Source of the DNA: Histomonas meleagridis
Taxonomy: Eukaryota > Parabasalia > Tritrichomonadida > Dientamoebidae
Assembly: GCA_020186115.1 (NCBI GenBank)
Contig: WSYJ01000142.1
Location: forward strand, 868,001 to 932,000
Reading direction: 5' to 3'
Length of the DNA: 64,000 bases
In this document: positions 31,609-41,964 of the stretch, piece after piece
Layout: each line of letters starts with the position of its first letter
Numbering within the stretch: position 1 is the first letter of the stretch
The notes under the pieces: generated by a model
What the model saw: only the letters and a program-made list of their open reading frames with translations
The model's database searches: none
Told to the model about the DNA's origin: nothing
Translations under genes and position numbers: made by a program

Positions 31609-32634
31609 TTATGCAAACGTGTGTTGCATTTTGGACTTTAGTCTGTTCTGTTGGTTATTTAATACACAAGCTTTTGTTCCTCGTCGATTCGATATAATTC
31701 GATTGTATGAAAACGACGCAGGAACGTGAGAAGGCTTCTTTATCTGTGGCGCTTGAGACACACCACCGGATGCAGGGCTCATAGAAGTGAAATTATGTTT
31801 CTGGATTTTGTCAAACAATGGCGAATTAACAAGATTCTGTAGTGGCTCTCTCTTTGCTGGATTTACAACAACCATTGAACGTATTAAATTACAGAAATCG
31901 CGATCTGCGTGAGTTGGGAATGTAAGCATCCCTAAACTGATGGCCATATCCATGTCTTCCTCAGTACATTCGCCCCACGGAAGATAACCAAATGCGATCG
32001 CATAAAAGGTTGTCCCAAGAGACCAAATATCTGCAAGAAATGGATCAACATTTTTTCGAAGAATGACTTCTGGAGCCATGTGCTGACGAGAGCCGCTAAA
32101 GCTGTTGATAAGTTCACCTTTCTTGAGCATTTTGCTGAGTCCAAAGTCGGCAAGTTTGATTCTCCCATAGTTATCTAAAAGAATATTGGACGGCTTTATG
32201 TCTCGGTGAGCTATGTTTTGTTCATGGCAATGTAAGAGAGCGTTTAAAATTTGATAACAATATGAATATAATAATGGGGGTTTAATCGGGCCTTTCCTCT
32301 CAATTAAGTCTTTAAGGGACCCGCCGCGGCAATATTCTAAAACAATGTATAAAAATGAAAGGGTACGATCAAAAAAGAATTCATACATTGAAATTATGTT
32401 TGGATGACATAATCTAATAAGTGCTGTTGCTTCATTTTCTGCATAGCCATCATAGTTTCCTTTATGGATTTGGATTCTTTTGATGCAGAAATCTTGATTA
32501 TATTGAGAAGAACGTACGATAAAAACGCTTCCGCATCCTCCCTTCCCTAAGAACTTCGCATTGTAGTAACTGTGTTCAGGAAAAAGCTCTTCAGTTTCTT
32601 TTATGTCGAGTTGTGGGGAAGGATCAAAAATCAT
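31609..32634 (-). CDS. serine/threonine protein kinase
   Basis: 341 aa. Complete kinase domain at ~28-280: glycine loop FLGKGGCGSVFIV, the VAIK-like Lys in FCIKRIQI, HRDIKPSNILLD catalytic loop, DFGLSKML, and the GSRQHMAPEV activation/APE segment with ADIWSLGTTFYAIAFGYLPW. The mix resembles STE/NEK-like and CAMK kinases; no accessory domain identifies a pathway. The ~60-residue tail is basic and Ser-rich (SFSYNRIISNRRGTKAC). The upstream TCATATG overlaps the start codon and could be an initiator. Confidence 0.93.
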   Translation of the reverse strand: MIFDPSPQLDIKETEELFPEHSYYNAKFLGKGGCGSVFIVRSSQYNQDFCIKRIQIHKGNYDGYAENEATALIRLCHPNIISMYEFFFDRTLSFLYIVLEYCRGGSLKDLIERKGPIKPPLLYSYCYQILNALLHCHEQNIAHRDIKPSNILLDNYGRIKLADFGLSKMLKKGELINSFSGSRQHMAPEVILRKNVDPFLADIWSLGTTFYAIAFGYLPWGECTEEDMDMAISLGMLTFPTHADRDFCNLIRSMVVVNPAKREPLQNLVNSPLFDKIQKHNFTSMSPASGGVSQAPQIKKPSHVPASFSYNRIISNRRGTKACVLNNQQNRLKSKMQHTFA

Positions 32635-33682
32635 ATGACAGGGTCAACTTTTTTTAGGATTTCAATAGCTCTTTCAAACATATAGAAATAATGATTAAAT
32701 TTTCCGGTCTGTCTATTGAAAACGGAATTTGTTGTAAAATTATAACATTTTGAGAAACAGAACGTTTTTTCTTAGTTTTCTGTGAAAAAGTTTGAACAAT
32801 AAATTAAACAACAATAATGTCGTAAACTGATAACATGTCAATAGAAGAAATACAATCAATTTTTTCACAAATTATTTTTACTATACATTAAATTTTTAAT
32901 TTCTAGTTAATAAACTTAGTTGATCTTTTTTATTATTTTCGTAAATATTATTATTGATATATGGAATAATTCATGATGAAGATATCAGTAAACTTCAGAG
33001 AATTCGTGGTTTGCTCCTATGATAATATCATATCTCTAATATTACTTATTGTAGTGCTTCTGGATTTTCGTGTTTTTTGAAGAGAACATATTTACAACGA
33101 TATCGCAGAAAGATGAGATCATTTTGCAATTTTTCAGATGATTTTATGACAATCGAAACAAGGCATCTACAATTGAAAATTGAATGGAGGACATATTTTG
33201 ACGGTTCGTTTACAACACTGTGTCAAACGGTCGCCCAAAACTTTCAATTTTTGGAGAAGTGTACTTTCGTGGCAAAACAATAAATTTGGTTCAAAAAGTG
33301 ATTTTCCTTTCAAAATCCGAACAAATTCCACATGACGATGACGCTTTTTCTGGTAAACGATATTCATTGAAATCTTCGCCAACAGCGTCGATTGTGAGTT
33401 CATCATCCTATCCCAAGCAAGATTGTTATTCATCGAATATTTGTCCTCTACTGAATCAAAGTATGTCACCTAAGTTCTATCTTTAGTCTAAAATTTGCAA
33501 AGAATCAATTTATCAAATCAAATAAAAAATACTTCCAGTTAAAAATAATCAAATAATCCTAATATGTAACTCTGCAATAAAAGTGAAACAACACGAAAAA
33601 AATTATACATTATATATTTTTTATATCAATCGATCAAGTCAATATTTTTGTTTCATAATTAACAAACAGCAAATTTCTTTTG
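32635..33682. other. intergenic; possible small ORFs 33077-33486 (+)
   Basis: About 1.05 kb. Two overlapping plus-strand frames (33077-33283, KRTYLQRYRRKMRSFCNFSD; 33220-33486, RPKLSIFGEVYFRGKTINLV) look somewhat protein-like and could be one short gene with a frameshift, but both lack an ATG. Left unannotated. Confidence 0.3.
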
Positions 33683-35326
33683 TTAATCTGTTTTGACTTT
33701 ATTATTATTATCGTTATCGTTCTTTTCATTCTTTTCCTCTTTTTCTTCCTTTTCTTGCGGATTCTTCTCCAACAGCCCGTACTCGTTTGGCCTCGTTGGG
33801 TCCACTGGATATATGCAGCACTGTATTACCCAAACAACGAACACAACGTCATCTCTAAAGCATGCGATCTTGTACATAAGAGGCATCTTAGAGACAAATG
33901 TGTACAGATCGTCAATGAATGTCGATATGAACTTATAAACAAGCGCCGATTTGCTCATTCCGGCAACTGTTTTGAGTTTATAGTTGACATAGAGCTGCGG
34001 TAACATCATTAAAAACCCAAACGAATAGACTGCGCCTGAGGCACAATGTATTATATATGTACGAAAACTTCTAAACTTTCCATGTCGTAATTGATATATT
34101 GAATATCCAATGACTAATGGTGTAAGAAGAATGTAAAGAATACGCATACCAGCTGAATCAGCTTCATTGGTTTCGCCGCGATATTCTCTTCGGACTTTGA
34201 AAAATGGAAAACGTCGTGATAATTTTGCAAGACGGAAAATCTTCCATACTTGCATAATGAGATTAGCAAAGTCAATGGCTTTGATGTAAAGCGGTATTCT
34301 GTTGCTCTCGAGGAGGTTAAGGAAGAGAATAAGTTGACCAATAAATTGAATAACAATGGTCGATAAAGATACTCCTCTAAGAGATTCCTTACGTTGCCAA
34401 AACTCAAGGTCTCGCTCAAAAGCAAGAACTTGGAATATAAATTTGAGAAATGAGGCAATTCCAGTTGTCCATAAAAGAGCTGGATTTGTTTCAATAAAGA
34501 TACGTTTCATTTCATCAAACTGATCTTTGATAAATTCATTCATTGACTCAATAAAGGTTACATATTCTTTGATATACCAAACAAATCTCCCTCTAAGGTT
34601 AAGTTGAACGTTAATTGGAAAGTCGGAGGACGTTAAATTTAAACGTCTTCTTTCTGTTGGGATATCAAAAAATGTGTCTGGTTTGAAGGCTGGTGAAAAG
34701 GTATGTCTTGCACGATTAAAACGTACGTGTGGTGCAATCATCGGCATCATCGCTTGTGTGTTATAATCTTCAGTTTCAACAACAAGATCAAAACGAGAAG
34801 TTCTAAAAATGAATGGAACTGGCTTTGGAATTGGAGTGGGTGTGGATGACTCAAGGAGTTTGTGACGCGTGTCTGGTTTTGGAATGTACCAATGAATTAC
34901 TTTTGAATTGGTACGGAGCTGGATACATTTTTGTGGTTCACAATTGTTTTGTTTTGCTGTAAAAATAAGATATACATCAGACGTGTTTTGCGAAATATCT
35001 TCAGTTATAGGGATCCGAAATGTCTGATTTAAAAAATATTTCTTTTTTCGGTAAAAGACTTCTTTTTGAGACCAAATTGGATCACCTATTGAACGTACAG
35101 TTCCTGTTTTATTTTTATCAATTCCAATATAAAGAGCCATTGATAAAGACTCATTGAATTTGAGAATGTTTTTACAGTCATATCTTTTATCACGCATTAG
35201 CCACGTCAACTCAGGTCCTATTACAAATGAAAACAAAATGGTTCCAAAGAAAAATAAAAAGATATTCCGACTTCTGAAGATCCTGAAGATCATCATCTTG
35301 CAAGATGACCGTTTATAAATGGACAT
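33683..35326 (-). CDS. CLPTM1-family membrane protein
   Basis: 547 aa from ATG 35326. An N-terminal helix (IFLFFFGTILFSFVIGPEL) anchors a large lumenal domain. The C-terminal half has the family pattern: LWTTGIASFLKFIFQVLAFE, RDLEFWQRKESLRGVS, IRFLAKLSRRFPF-like basic loop, ILYILLTPLVIGYSIYQL, SWY-type LMMLPQLYVNYKLKTVAGMS, and TFIDDLYTFVSKMPLMYKIA with the RDDVVFVVWVIQCCIYPVDP end. CLPTM1 proteins act in the ER (lipid scrambling and receptor trafficking in animals). The tail is Glu/Lys/Asn-rich. Confident family call, role inferred. Confidence 0.92.
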   Translation of the reverse strand: MSIYKRSSCKMMIFRIFRSRNIFLFFFGTILFSFVIGPELTWLMRDKRYDCKNILKFNESLSMALYIGIDKNKTGTVRSIGDPIWSQKEVFYRKKKYFLNQTFRIPITEDISQNTSDVYLIFTAKQNNCEPQKCIQLRTNSKVIHWYIPKPDTRHKLLESSTPTPIPKPVPFIFRTSRFDLVVETEDYNTQAMMPMIAPHVRFNRARHTFSPAFKPDTFFDIPTERRRLNLTSSDFPINVQLNLRGRFVWYIKEYVTFIESMNEFIKDQFDEMKRIFIETNPALLWTTGIASFLKFIFQVLAFERDLEFWQRKESLRGVSLSTIVIQFIGQLILFLNLLESNRIPLYIKAIDFANLIMQVWKIFRLAKLSRRFPFFKVRREYRGETNEADSAGMRILYILLTPLVIGYSIYQLRHGKFRSFRTYIIHCASGAVYSFGFLMMLPQLYVNYKLKTVAGMSKSALVYKFISTFIDDLYTFVSKMPLMYKIACFRDDVVFVVWVIQCCIYPVDPTRPNEYGLLEKNPQEKEEKEEKNEKNDNDNNNKVKTD

Positions 35327-35655
35327 GAGAACATTCTATCTCCATTATCATGCATTCTTATGTCTTTATTTAGCTTTATCCTTTGACGAAGTGGTGTTGA
35401 AAGATTGATTTGTACTTTTGATGTTTTTTTCATTATAATTAGAAATTAGAAAATTCGGTAAAATTGTCCAACTAGAAGAGAGTTAAAGCTCGAAAACATG
35501 TCTGAGGAAGAACTTGAATTGAATTATGTATGAAAAAAGAAATTTTTTTGAAATTGCAATTATCAAAAAAAGTAAAAAGTCTGGAAAACTCGCTTAGAAG
35601 CTTTAAATGGGTTTGTTGAAGAAGAAAATTAAGTTCTCAAGATGTTGTTGTTTAT
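35327..35655. other. intergenic, nothing recognised
   Basis: About 330 bp between the CLPTM1-like gene and profilin. Confidence 0.5.
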
Positions 35656-36030
35656 TTAGCAGTTTGCAGCCATTAATTTAGCAACGCACTTGGAAACTCC
35701 GGCAGCAGCGTTAGCTGGGACTTGACCATCAACGCACTTGGCAGCAACGAGAACGGTCTTAGCCTTTTGGAGAACAAGAGCTTCCTTTCCGAGTTGAGCG
35801 AGGATTGAATCATCGACAGCACGAACAACGATGTACTTCTTGCCATTGTATGTGATTCCCTTTGATTGAGCAGAAGCGATGTTGTTGAGGCAAGCAGCAT
35901 AGTTTTGCATTTCGGCTTGTTTGGCTTCCCACTTGCCTTCTTTGCCACAGAGAGCACCTTGGAGGGAGATGATGGCGCAGCCAGCTGCGATATCCTTGAC
36001 ATCAGCAAGATAAGCGTTCCAACCAGACAT
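35656..36030 (-). CDS. profilin
   Basis: 124 aa from ATG 36030, MSGWNAYLADVKDIAAGCAI; upstream TCACATT and TCACTTC initiators support this start over a longer frame. Profilin pattern: SGWNAYL at the N-terminus, GKEGKWEAKQAEMQNYAACL, GITYNGKKYIVVRAVDDSIL, QKAKTVLVAAKCVDG and the closing helix AAAGVSKCVAKLMAANC. It binds actin monomers and poly-proline and feeds filament growth; the actin gene is at 18732. G/C-rich codons suggest high expression, as for actin. Confidence 0.9.
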   Translation of the reverse strand: MSGWNAYLADVKDIAAGCAIISLQGALCGKEGKWEAKQAEMQNYAACLNNIASAQSKGITYNGKKYIVVRAVDDSILAQLGKEALVLQKAKTVLVAAKCVDGQVPANAAAGVSKCVAKLMAANC

Positions 36031-36035
36031 GATTA

Positions 36036-36047
36036 AATGTGAAGTGA
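36036..36047 (-). promoter_or_regulatory. initiator motifs of the profilin gene
   Basis: On the minus strand TCACTTCACATT holds two overlapping TCAYW matches, placing the +1 about 10-15 nt upstream of the ATG. Confidence 0.6.
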
Positions 36048-36834
36048 AAAGCGACTGGTTTTGCCTACTCAAATTTCAAATAATTATATTGTCTCTTTTT
36101 CTGTCCATTTTGGAGTTATTTTACTTTTTCAATGTGGATGTTAGGTGACCACTCATAGCAACCGAATGTCATTTCACCTTTCAACTGATCAACAAATCAT
36201 AAAAATCAAATGCTATACAGTTAATTTTATGAACTGTAAAAGAAAAAAGCTTTCTACAATCGAAGGAAAAAGCAAATTCATTTATAAATGGTTTTTTCCA
36301 GAAAACAAAATTTCATATTTATTTATTTTAAGTAAACTAGTACTTTCAGCCTGAGGTAATCAAGTTTATGATCGGAAAAAAAGCGTTTTTATGTGCAACG
36401 CTAGCAAATTTTTTTTTCTCCAATGTAATATTATTAATTATTTCAAATTTCAGATATTTTTCATATTTTGGTTATTGTTTCCCTCAAAGTGTTTACGTTA
36501 CTCTTCAAAATCATGTAACAATTAATGAAATTAAAATTCTAATTAATTCAAGGATAATCCATCAAACAATCATCCATATTTTGAAGTAATGGTTTAACGA
36601 GCATTTCTTATGGTACGAAAAGTTTTCTAAACATTTAAATTAGACATTAAAATTTGTATATTTTCTCGATAGCATGTTCTGGTTTGACCAAAAGCCTTTA
36701 ATCTTCTGTTATATTAATGATATATATGGATTATGATAGATAACTCAAAGAAGTGTTCTCAATGATTTCCAATAATATTATTTTGAGGAAATTAATAAAA
36801 TGAATAATAAATAAAACAAATATAGACCTTATTC
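36048..36834. other. intergenic, nothing recognised
   Basis: About 790 bp. Small frames at 36145-36354 and 36368-36589 (+) show no family pattern; I cannot support them as genes. Confidence 0.4.
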
Positions 36835-36893
36835 TTTGATATCTATTCCTTCTTGTTCAAGAATTCTGTAAACTATTTCTGTGTGACCATATT
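36835..36893 (-). pseudogene. isolated ankyrin-module fragment
   Basis: Minus strand reads KYGHTEIVYRILEQEGIDIK, the back half of a module of the DUF3447/ankyrin family, ~43 bp upstream of the serpin ATG. No other part of the gene is present; it was probably left by a rearrangement. Confidence 0.65.
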
Positions 36894-36935
36894 TGTCTTC
36901 AGTGTCGATCTGCTTTTTATTAAGTGTGTTCGAAA

Positions 36936-38297
36936 ATGGAACCACTTTTTAAACTTATTCAAGATGACTCAATAGTCAGCTATCTTAAAGAAGCTATTGA
37001 ATACTCAGAAAATGTTGAGGATTTTATCCAAATCGCCAGTCCTTTCCTTATAGATATTGAAGAAATTGGTAGTTCAGAAGAAGCTCAAAGGTTCGCATCA
37101 AATTTATTCCAAACTCTCCGTACTGAACCAAAAGTCTCTACACATGAAGATAAACTCGAAACAAAAATTTTTATTCTTTCTGATAACATTTCAACAAAAA
37201 CTCCCGCTTCAGCACATCAAGAAAAAGAAGTTCCTATATCAAATACATTTACGAAGAAATGTAAGAAAGAAAAAAAGCAAAAGAAACTCAAACGTTATCC
37301 AGTTGCTTTATTTGAAGAATCAGTCAATCAATATTATTTTTCATTTATTCAAGAAATGCCTCATCTATTCGACAAGCCAAGTTTTGTTTTTTCTCCATAT
37401 TCTTTTAGTCACACCCTTCAACTTGTTGCCATGCTTGCTCCACAAGACATCCGCGAAGAAACATTTCTTTATCTCAAGTACATCGGCAAACATCCATCGA
37501 CTCAACTCAATGATGAAATCTTTACCTCCGCTGATTCCCTCTGGTACAATTCTACCATAAATTTTCCCGAAAGATTTATCGACATTATTGAAGAGTATGG
37601 TTCAATTCACCCATTTACTATTCCAGGATCTATGGATGAGATCAATGGATACATTAAAGAGAAGACGCATGGATCAATTCCTGCAATTCTTCATGATGAA
37701 CTTGATCCAGACACATCATTACTTGCAATTAATGCTTCTTATTTCGAAGGCGAATGGGAAAAACCATTCGAAAGTATGAACAAAACTGTAGTGTTCCATG
37801 GTAAAACTCGAGATTCAACGCCGCCAATGATGAGAATAAACTCAACTTCGGGAATTCAAGCTTCAAGTGATGAAAAATCTGTTTTTATTCCATTTAAAAA
37901 TGGTTATGCTATGTTTGTTTGTATGACTGATTTTCCTTTGTTTAATTCACGTTCGTTTTGTGTAGCTGTTGATAGTTTGCATTCGGGTAAAGTAAGACTG
38001 GAAATGCCAAAATTTTCGGTCAATTCTTTTTACAAATTTGATAATGAGTTGAATAATTTGAGAATTAAAAATGAGATTTGTTTGCCTGGAAATTCATATT
38101 TAAACGAAGTTTTGCAATGCGCGAAAATTGATGTGAATGAAAAAGGTGCAGTGGCTGCAGCTGGAACTGTGTGTATCGCATTCCCAAAAGCAAAACAAAA
38201 AATTTATAATGTGGTCGTCGATAAGCCTTTTCATTTCTTTATTATTCATGAAGATTCAAAAATGATTTTGTTCGCTGGTCAAGTAAATGATTTATAA
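36936..38297 (+). CDS. serpin, intracellular type, with N-terminal extension
   Basis: 453 aa from ATG 36936 (MEPLFKLIQDDSIVSYLKEA). Residues ~125-453 are a serpin: PSFVFSPYSFSHTLQLVAML, LLAINASYFEGEWEKPFES, LHSGKVRLEMPKFSV and the C-terminal VVDKPFHFFIIHEDSKMILF. The reactive-loop hinge EKGAVAAAGT (~402-411) fits an inhibitory serpin; counting from the hinge, P1 is Lys (~418) and P1' Ala. The first ~120 residues are an unusual helical, lysine-rich extension (KKCKKEKKQKKLKRYP). No signal peptide, so a cytosolic or nuclear protease inhibitor is likely; target unknown. Confidence 0.9.
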   Translation: MEPLFKLIQDDSIVSYLKEAIEYSENVEDFIQIASPFLIDIEEIGSSEEAQRFASNLFQTLRTEPKVSTHEDKLETKIFILSDNISTKTPASAHQEKEVPISNTFTKKCKKEKKQKKLKRYPVALFEESVNQYYFSFIQEMPHLFDKPSFVFSPYSFSHTLQLVAMLAPQDIREETFLYLKYIGKHPSTQLNDEIFTSADSLWYNSTINFPERFIDIIEEYGSIHPFTIPGSMDEINGYIKEKTHGSIPAILHDELDPDTSLLAINASYFEGEWEKPFESMNKTVVFHGKTRDSTPPMMRINSTSGIQASSDEKSVFIPFKNGYAMFVCMTDFPLFNSRSFCVAVDSLHSGKVRLEMPKFSVNSFYKFDNELNNLRIKNEICLPGNSYLNEVLQCAKIDVNEKGAVAAAGTVCIAFPKAKQKIYNVVVDKPFHFFIIHEDSKMILFAGQVNDL

Positions 38298-39218
38298 ACA
38301 TTTTTATTCATATCATTTTATTTAATTTGACATAAATTCGGCAAGTTTAACTATATAATTTTTATTTATTAAAAGAATAGATTTTATAAAGCGGTGATTT
38401 CATTGTTTGGTTTATCTCAAAATCATTTCGGAAATATTTCAAGAAGTGATCATAAATCTTCTTCTTATGTAATTTTGTAATTCTGAATAGATTAACATTT
38501 TCATTTAGGTTTTGTAAATAAAGTTATCTTATAAAAGATTCACGTACTATATACAATTCCAAAAAATTGTGATTTTACTTTTTTGTTTTCCACTTTACAA
38601 ATGTATTTAATTTTTTGTATTTTTTATTAAATTTTAAAAAGGAAAAATGATTTTTATGTTTATTATTTACAAGATATTTGAAAAAAATTAGCTAATTCTT
38701 CACTTTTATTTTTTTAGGCATTAATCCATAAAATGTATATAACACATAATGATCACTGTTCACGTTAGGTGTTTATTTTAGAAATTATCATCAAATATAT
38801 ATAAAAACCTCATGAAATAAAAAACAAATAAAAATAAAATAATTAAAAATAATTTTAAATTTTCAATACAATATAATCACAGAAGATATTAATAGCTTTA
38901 AAATTATATCAAATATATTTTCATAAATTCTTTTTTTTTTTTTTTTTGTTTTATATAGAAGCATACCCACAATTAAAATTCAGAAGAAATATTTCATTTT
39001 AACTTTCTTGAATCCTCAAAATGAAGAATGCACAACTTATTTATTTTAAGTCAAATCCTTTCAGCTATTTATATAAGAAAAATAAAATTATTTAAAGAAC
39101 TTTATCTAAAAATAAAAATTCTATATAATATACAATAAATTATTTATTACTACTATTATATTAAAAATAGTAAATCTTCCCTTATGTCATTACTTTTATT
39201 AAATTTAAAACAAAAGGA
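38298..39218. other. intergenic, nothing recognised
   Basis: About 920 bp, AT-rich, with a T17-type run near 38931-38947. No gene seen. Confidence 0.5.
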
Positions 39219-39740
39219 TTACCGTTGGTCAAAAAAATCAATTTGACCAAAAGGATGAAAATCATTGGTCATATTATACTGAGGTTCAGAAAGACCCGTA
39301 CTCATACCAGGCACAGAAACATTTTGCACTGGCTGAGTCTGTTGGTTTTGTTGAAAATAATTACTTGCTTTCATAAAGCTCAACAATGTTTCCAAATCGG
39401 ATTGGAGTATTTCATTGGAATGAGCTTGGTTTCTGTTTTGAATAGCCATTTCTTGTGCCAACCTTCTTTCTCTAGCTTTTTCATATTTATAATCAGGACA
39501 TTTCTGCTTGAAATCTGCCTGCAGAGCTTTAGCTTTTTCTTTGTAAGGCCTCCGCTCTGATTCATCAAGGGCTTTCCAATTATCTCCCAACATTCTAGAA
39601 ATTTGAACATTTGGAAGATCTGGGTGTAAACCCCGAAGTTCAGTTCTCTTTTCCAAGCAGTACAAAATATATCCATTTGGTGGACGTTTTTGTTTCTTTT
39701 GTTCTCCAAGAACTAGAGAAAGTTCGTCCTTGTATTCCAT
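39219..39740 (-). CDS. HMG-box DNA-binding protein
   Basis: One HMG box: KRPPNGYILYCLEKRTELRG, LPNVQISRMLGDNWKALDES, ERRPYKEKAKALQADFKQK. The RPPNGYILY start and the NVQISRMLG helix are closest to sequence-specific (SOX/MATA-type) boxes rather than HMGB. From ATG 39740 (MEYKDELSLVLGEQKKQKRP) it is 173 aa; an in-frame ATG at 39878 would add 46 basic residues, and a longer frame needs a TTG. The C-terminal half is Gln/Asn-rich and may be an activation region. Likely a transcription factor. A MITE-like element begins at 39916, upstream of either start. Confidence 0.8.
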   Translation of the reverse strand: MEYKDELSLVLGEQKKQKRPPNGYILYCLEKRTELRGLHPDLPNVQISRMLGDNWKALDESERRPYKEKAKALQADFKQKCPDYKYEKARERRLAQEMAIQNRNQAHSNEILQSDLETLLSFMKASNYFQQNQQTQPVQNVSVPGMSTGLSEPQYNMTNDFHPFGQIDFFDQR

Positions 39741-39915
39741 TCTTCTGTAGGATGACTTTATTGGCAGAAAATATTTCCACAGAAAATAGGGCTGACATGA
39801 TTTTAGAGGTTTTTCATTCCTATTGAATTTTTTTTTCGGTTTGATTCTGGCGCCAATAGAATGTTGTAACGGTTTCATAGAAAAGCGCTTGCTCAAAAAG
39901 CAAACGATAAATGTA

Positions 39916-40536
39916 GAGTACCGGGAAAACCCCTTTAAGGGTCCCTCTATGAAAAACTGGAGTAAATTTCACAAAAAGTAATAAAAGCATATGACGATCG
40001 TCATAATACATATATTGTGAATATTTTCTATGAGTCTATTCAATTTCTTGTGAGAAAGAGATTGAATCTTGTGAGAAGAGAATAATAAGATCACAGATTC
40101 CAAAGCTTTCTGTTCATTTATCAGATGGGAAATCGATTTAATAAAACAATCTTATCATGATAAAGTTGCAACAAATAAGAAAAAATTGTAAAATCTGCTT
40201 TTTACTAAGCCTCCCAGGGGTCCCTGACCTGAGGGACCCATCTAGGTGCCCTGTTTTACTGTGGAACAAAAAAGATCATTTTATACAATTACAATTGAGT
40301 ATTTTATTAAATGCATACAATCAATTAATTACCTTTATTCTAAAAAATCAAAAATATTGTGTTTTTAATAATTTTTGTTTTTATTTCGAAAAAAAAAAAA
40401 AAAAAATTGAACCAGGTACTTTTATTTGTAAAAAGCTTTGATTAAAATGGAAATTATACAAATAAGCTACAAAGGATTTTTCGCCAGTTTTGATGCTATA
40501 TAGTTATTCGATTCAAAGGGGTTTTTCCAGCTACTC
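39916..40536. mobile_element. MITE-like non-autonomous element
   Basis: 621 bp between ~24-bp imperfect inverted repeats: left TAGAGTACCGGGAAAACCCC at 39914, right end reverse-complement TAGAGTAGCTGGAAAAACCC ending at 40538, both then CTTT. A flanking TA at each end may be the target duplication. Inside are a perfect 16-bp palindrome (TATGACGATCGTCATA, 39990-40005) and a hairpin GGGTCCCTGACCTGAGGGACCC-type sequence near 40217. No transposase. The plus-strand frame at 40157-40441 is low-complexity and not credible. Confidence 0.65.
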
Positions 40537-40869
40537 TAGTTGTGAAAACATGAGAATTGTTTGTAAGTTTTAATTTTAAGATATATTAGAGATGTCTTAA
40601 TATAACAATAATTTTTATGTTTATCTTTCAAAACACTATGAAAATTTACTTATTTTTTCTAATGAGAATGAATCCAACATTTCTATCCGAAAAAGAAAAA
40701 CATGTAAGGATAATCTAAAACAAAGCACAACATGATTCCTTCCAACGGTTCGATTGCATAAAAATTTCTTCTTTGCGAGCTTGACGATACCCATCGGATA
40801 TTTACAAGCATTCAATTCGCGTGTCACTTTTTTATCAATTGAATCCAGAAGCTATTTTATTGCAATACA

Positions 40870-41964
40870 ATGGATAAAACAAAAGAAGTAGAATTCACAA
40901 TTCTTCCACTTGTTACACCAAGTTACGGTCGTGAGTCATCCATTGATATTGAAAAAATACGCGAATATGCAGCCTGTTCTTTTGATGAGTATCCACCAGA
41001 AGATCGTGCTCTTGCATGGCTTGCTCTTCTTCACGTTTATCCAAACGATCCCACGAAATGGGTGTCCACATATCAAAATATAAAGAAAACATATTGGGAT
41101 TTTGTTTCACTTCATAATCTTTCTAATTGGCATACTCTTAACATTCCTGGTCAAATCAATTACGAATCACTTCCAGTTGAATCCAAGAGCCTAATGGGTA
41201 TTATACATGGCGACATAGTTCGTACCGGCAAATCGATATTTTGTTTCAAACCTTCACCAATTCCACTGAAAGAAGGCGAAAAAGTATCCCCAGCTGATGA
41301 TGCCATGTATCAATTTGCAGGTGATTCTCGACGTCTTGAGCGTATATTATATGTATTTTCATCACTTAATAAAGGCCTTGGTTATATGCAAGGTTACAAC
41401 GAAATTCTTCCACCATTTTATTATGTCTTTAATTCCGCCATTAGTTTATTTAACAATGACATTGATTTAGTCGAAGCATTATCATTTGAATGTTTCCAAG
41501 TTCTTTTAACGCAAACTCGACTCAACGAATTCTACACCACAGCAGACAAGTCGTCTATCATCATGCACCGGCTTAGTGAATTCTCTGAGCTTGTCCAAAA
41601 AAATCTTCCTGAAGTTGCTCAGATCATAAAAGAGCTCGACATACATCCTGTGTTATATTGCTACCGATGGTTTAATCTTTTGTTCTCGCAAGAACATGAC
41701 TTCTCTACATTACTACTGATTTGGGACGACTTATTTGCGCACTTTGACGAGTTAATGGACTTTGTGTATTACGTCGGATTGGGGCATTTAAAGGAGCTGC
41801 TTGTGCAGAACAAAATACAAAGGAAAAATTACCAAAAGACTTTGCAGAACCTGCAAAACATGGAGGGATTAAATATCAAAAATATTTTGGTGTACGCAAA
41901 TAAAATGTGGGAGGCAAGCCATAAAATACCAACACTTGAAAGGTTTAGAAAACTTTTCTTTTAA
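40870..41964 (+). CDS. TBC-domain Rab GTPase-activating protein (TBC1D13-like)
   Basis: 364 aa from ATG 40870. TBC domain over most of the length: PPEDRALAWLALLHVYPND, the arginine finger IIHGDIVRTGKS (Arg ~118), RRLERILYVFSSLNKGLGYM with the glutamine finger YMQG (Gln ~174), LDIHPVLYCYRWFNLLFSQE and DFSTLLLIWDDLFAHF. Both catalytic residues are present, so it should speed GTP hydrolysis on a Rab, controlling membrane traffic. No other domain. The order is closest to TBC1D13-type proteins. Confidence 0.9.
   Translation: MDKTKEVEFTILPLVTPSYGRESSIDIEKIREYAACSFDEYPPEDRALAWLALLHVYPNDPTKWVSTYQNIKKTYWDFVSLHNLSNWHTLNIPGQINYESLPVESKSLMGIIHGDIVRTGKSIFCFKPSPIPLKEGEKVSPADDAMYQFAGDSRRLERILYVFSSLNKGLGYMQGYNEILPPFYYVFNSAISLFNNDIDLVEALSFECFQVLLTQTRLNEFYTTADKSSIIMHRLSEFSELVQKNLPEVAQIIKELDIHPVLYCYRWFNLLFSQEHDFSTLLLIWDDLFAHFDELMDFVYYVGLGHLKELLVQNKIQRKNYQKTLQNLQNMEGLNIKNILVYANKMWEASHKIPTLERFRKLFF

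Noticed and set aside
33077-33486. Two overlapping ORFs as a gene
   Set aside because: No ATG and no initiator; composition only weakly protein-like.
36145-36589. Two small ORFs upstream of the serpin
   Set aside because: No conserved pattern and no promoter motif.
40157-40441. 94-codon ORF as a gene
   Set aside because: It lies inside the MITE-like element, crosses a hairpin and a long A-run, and has no family signal.
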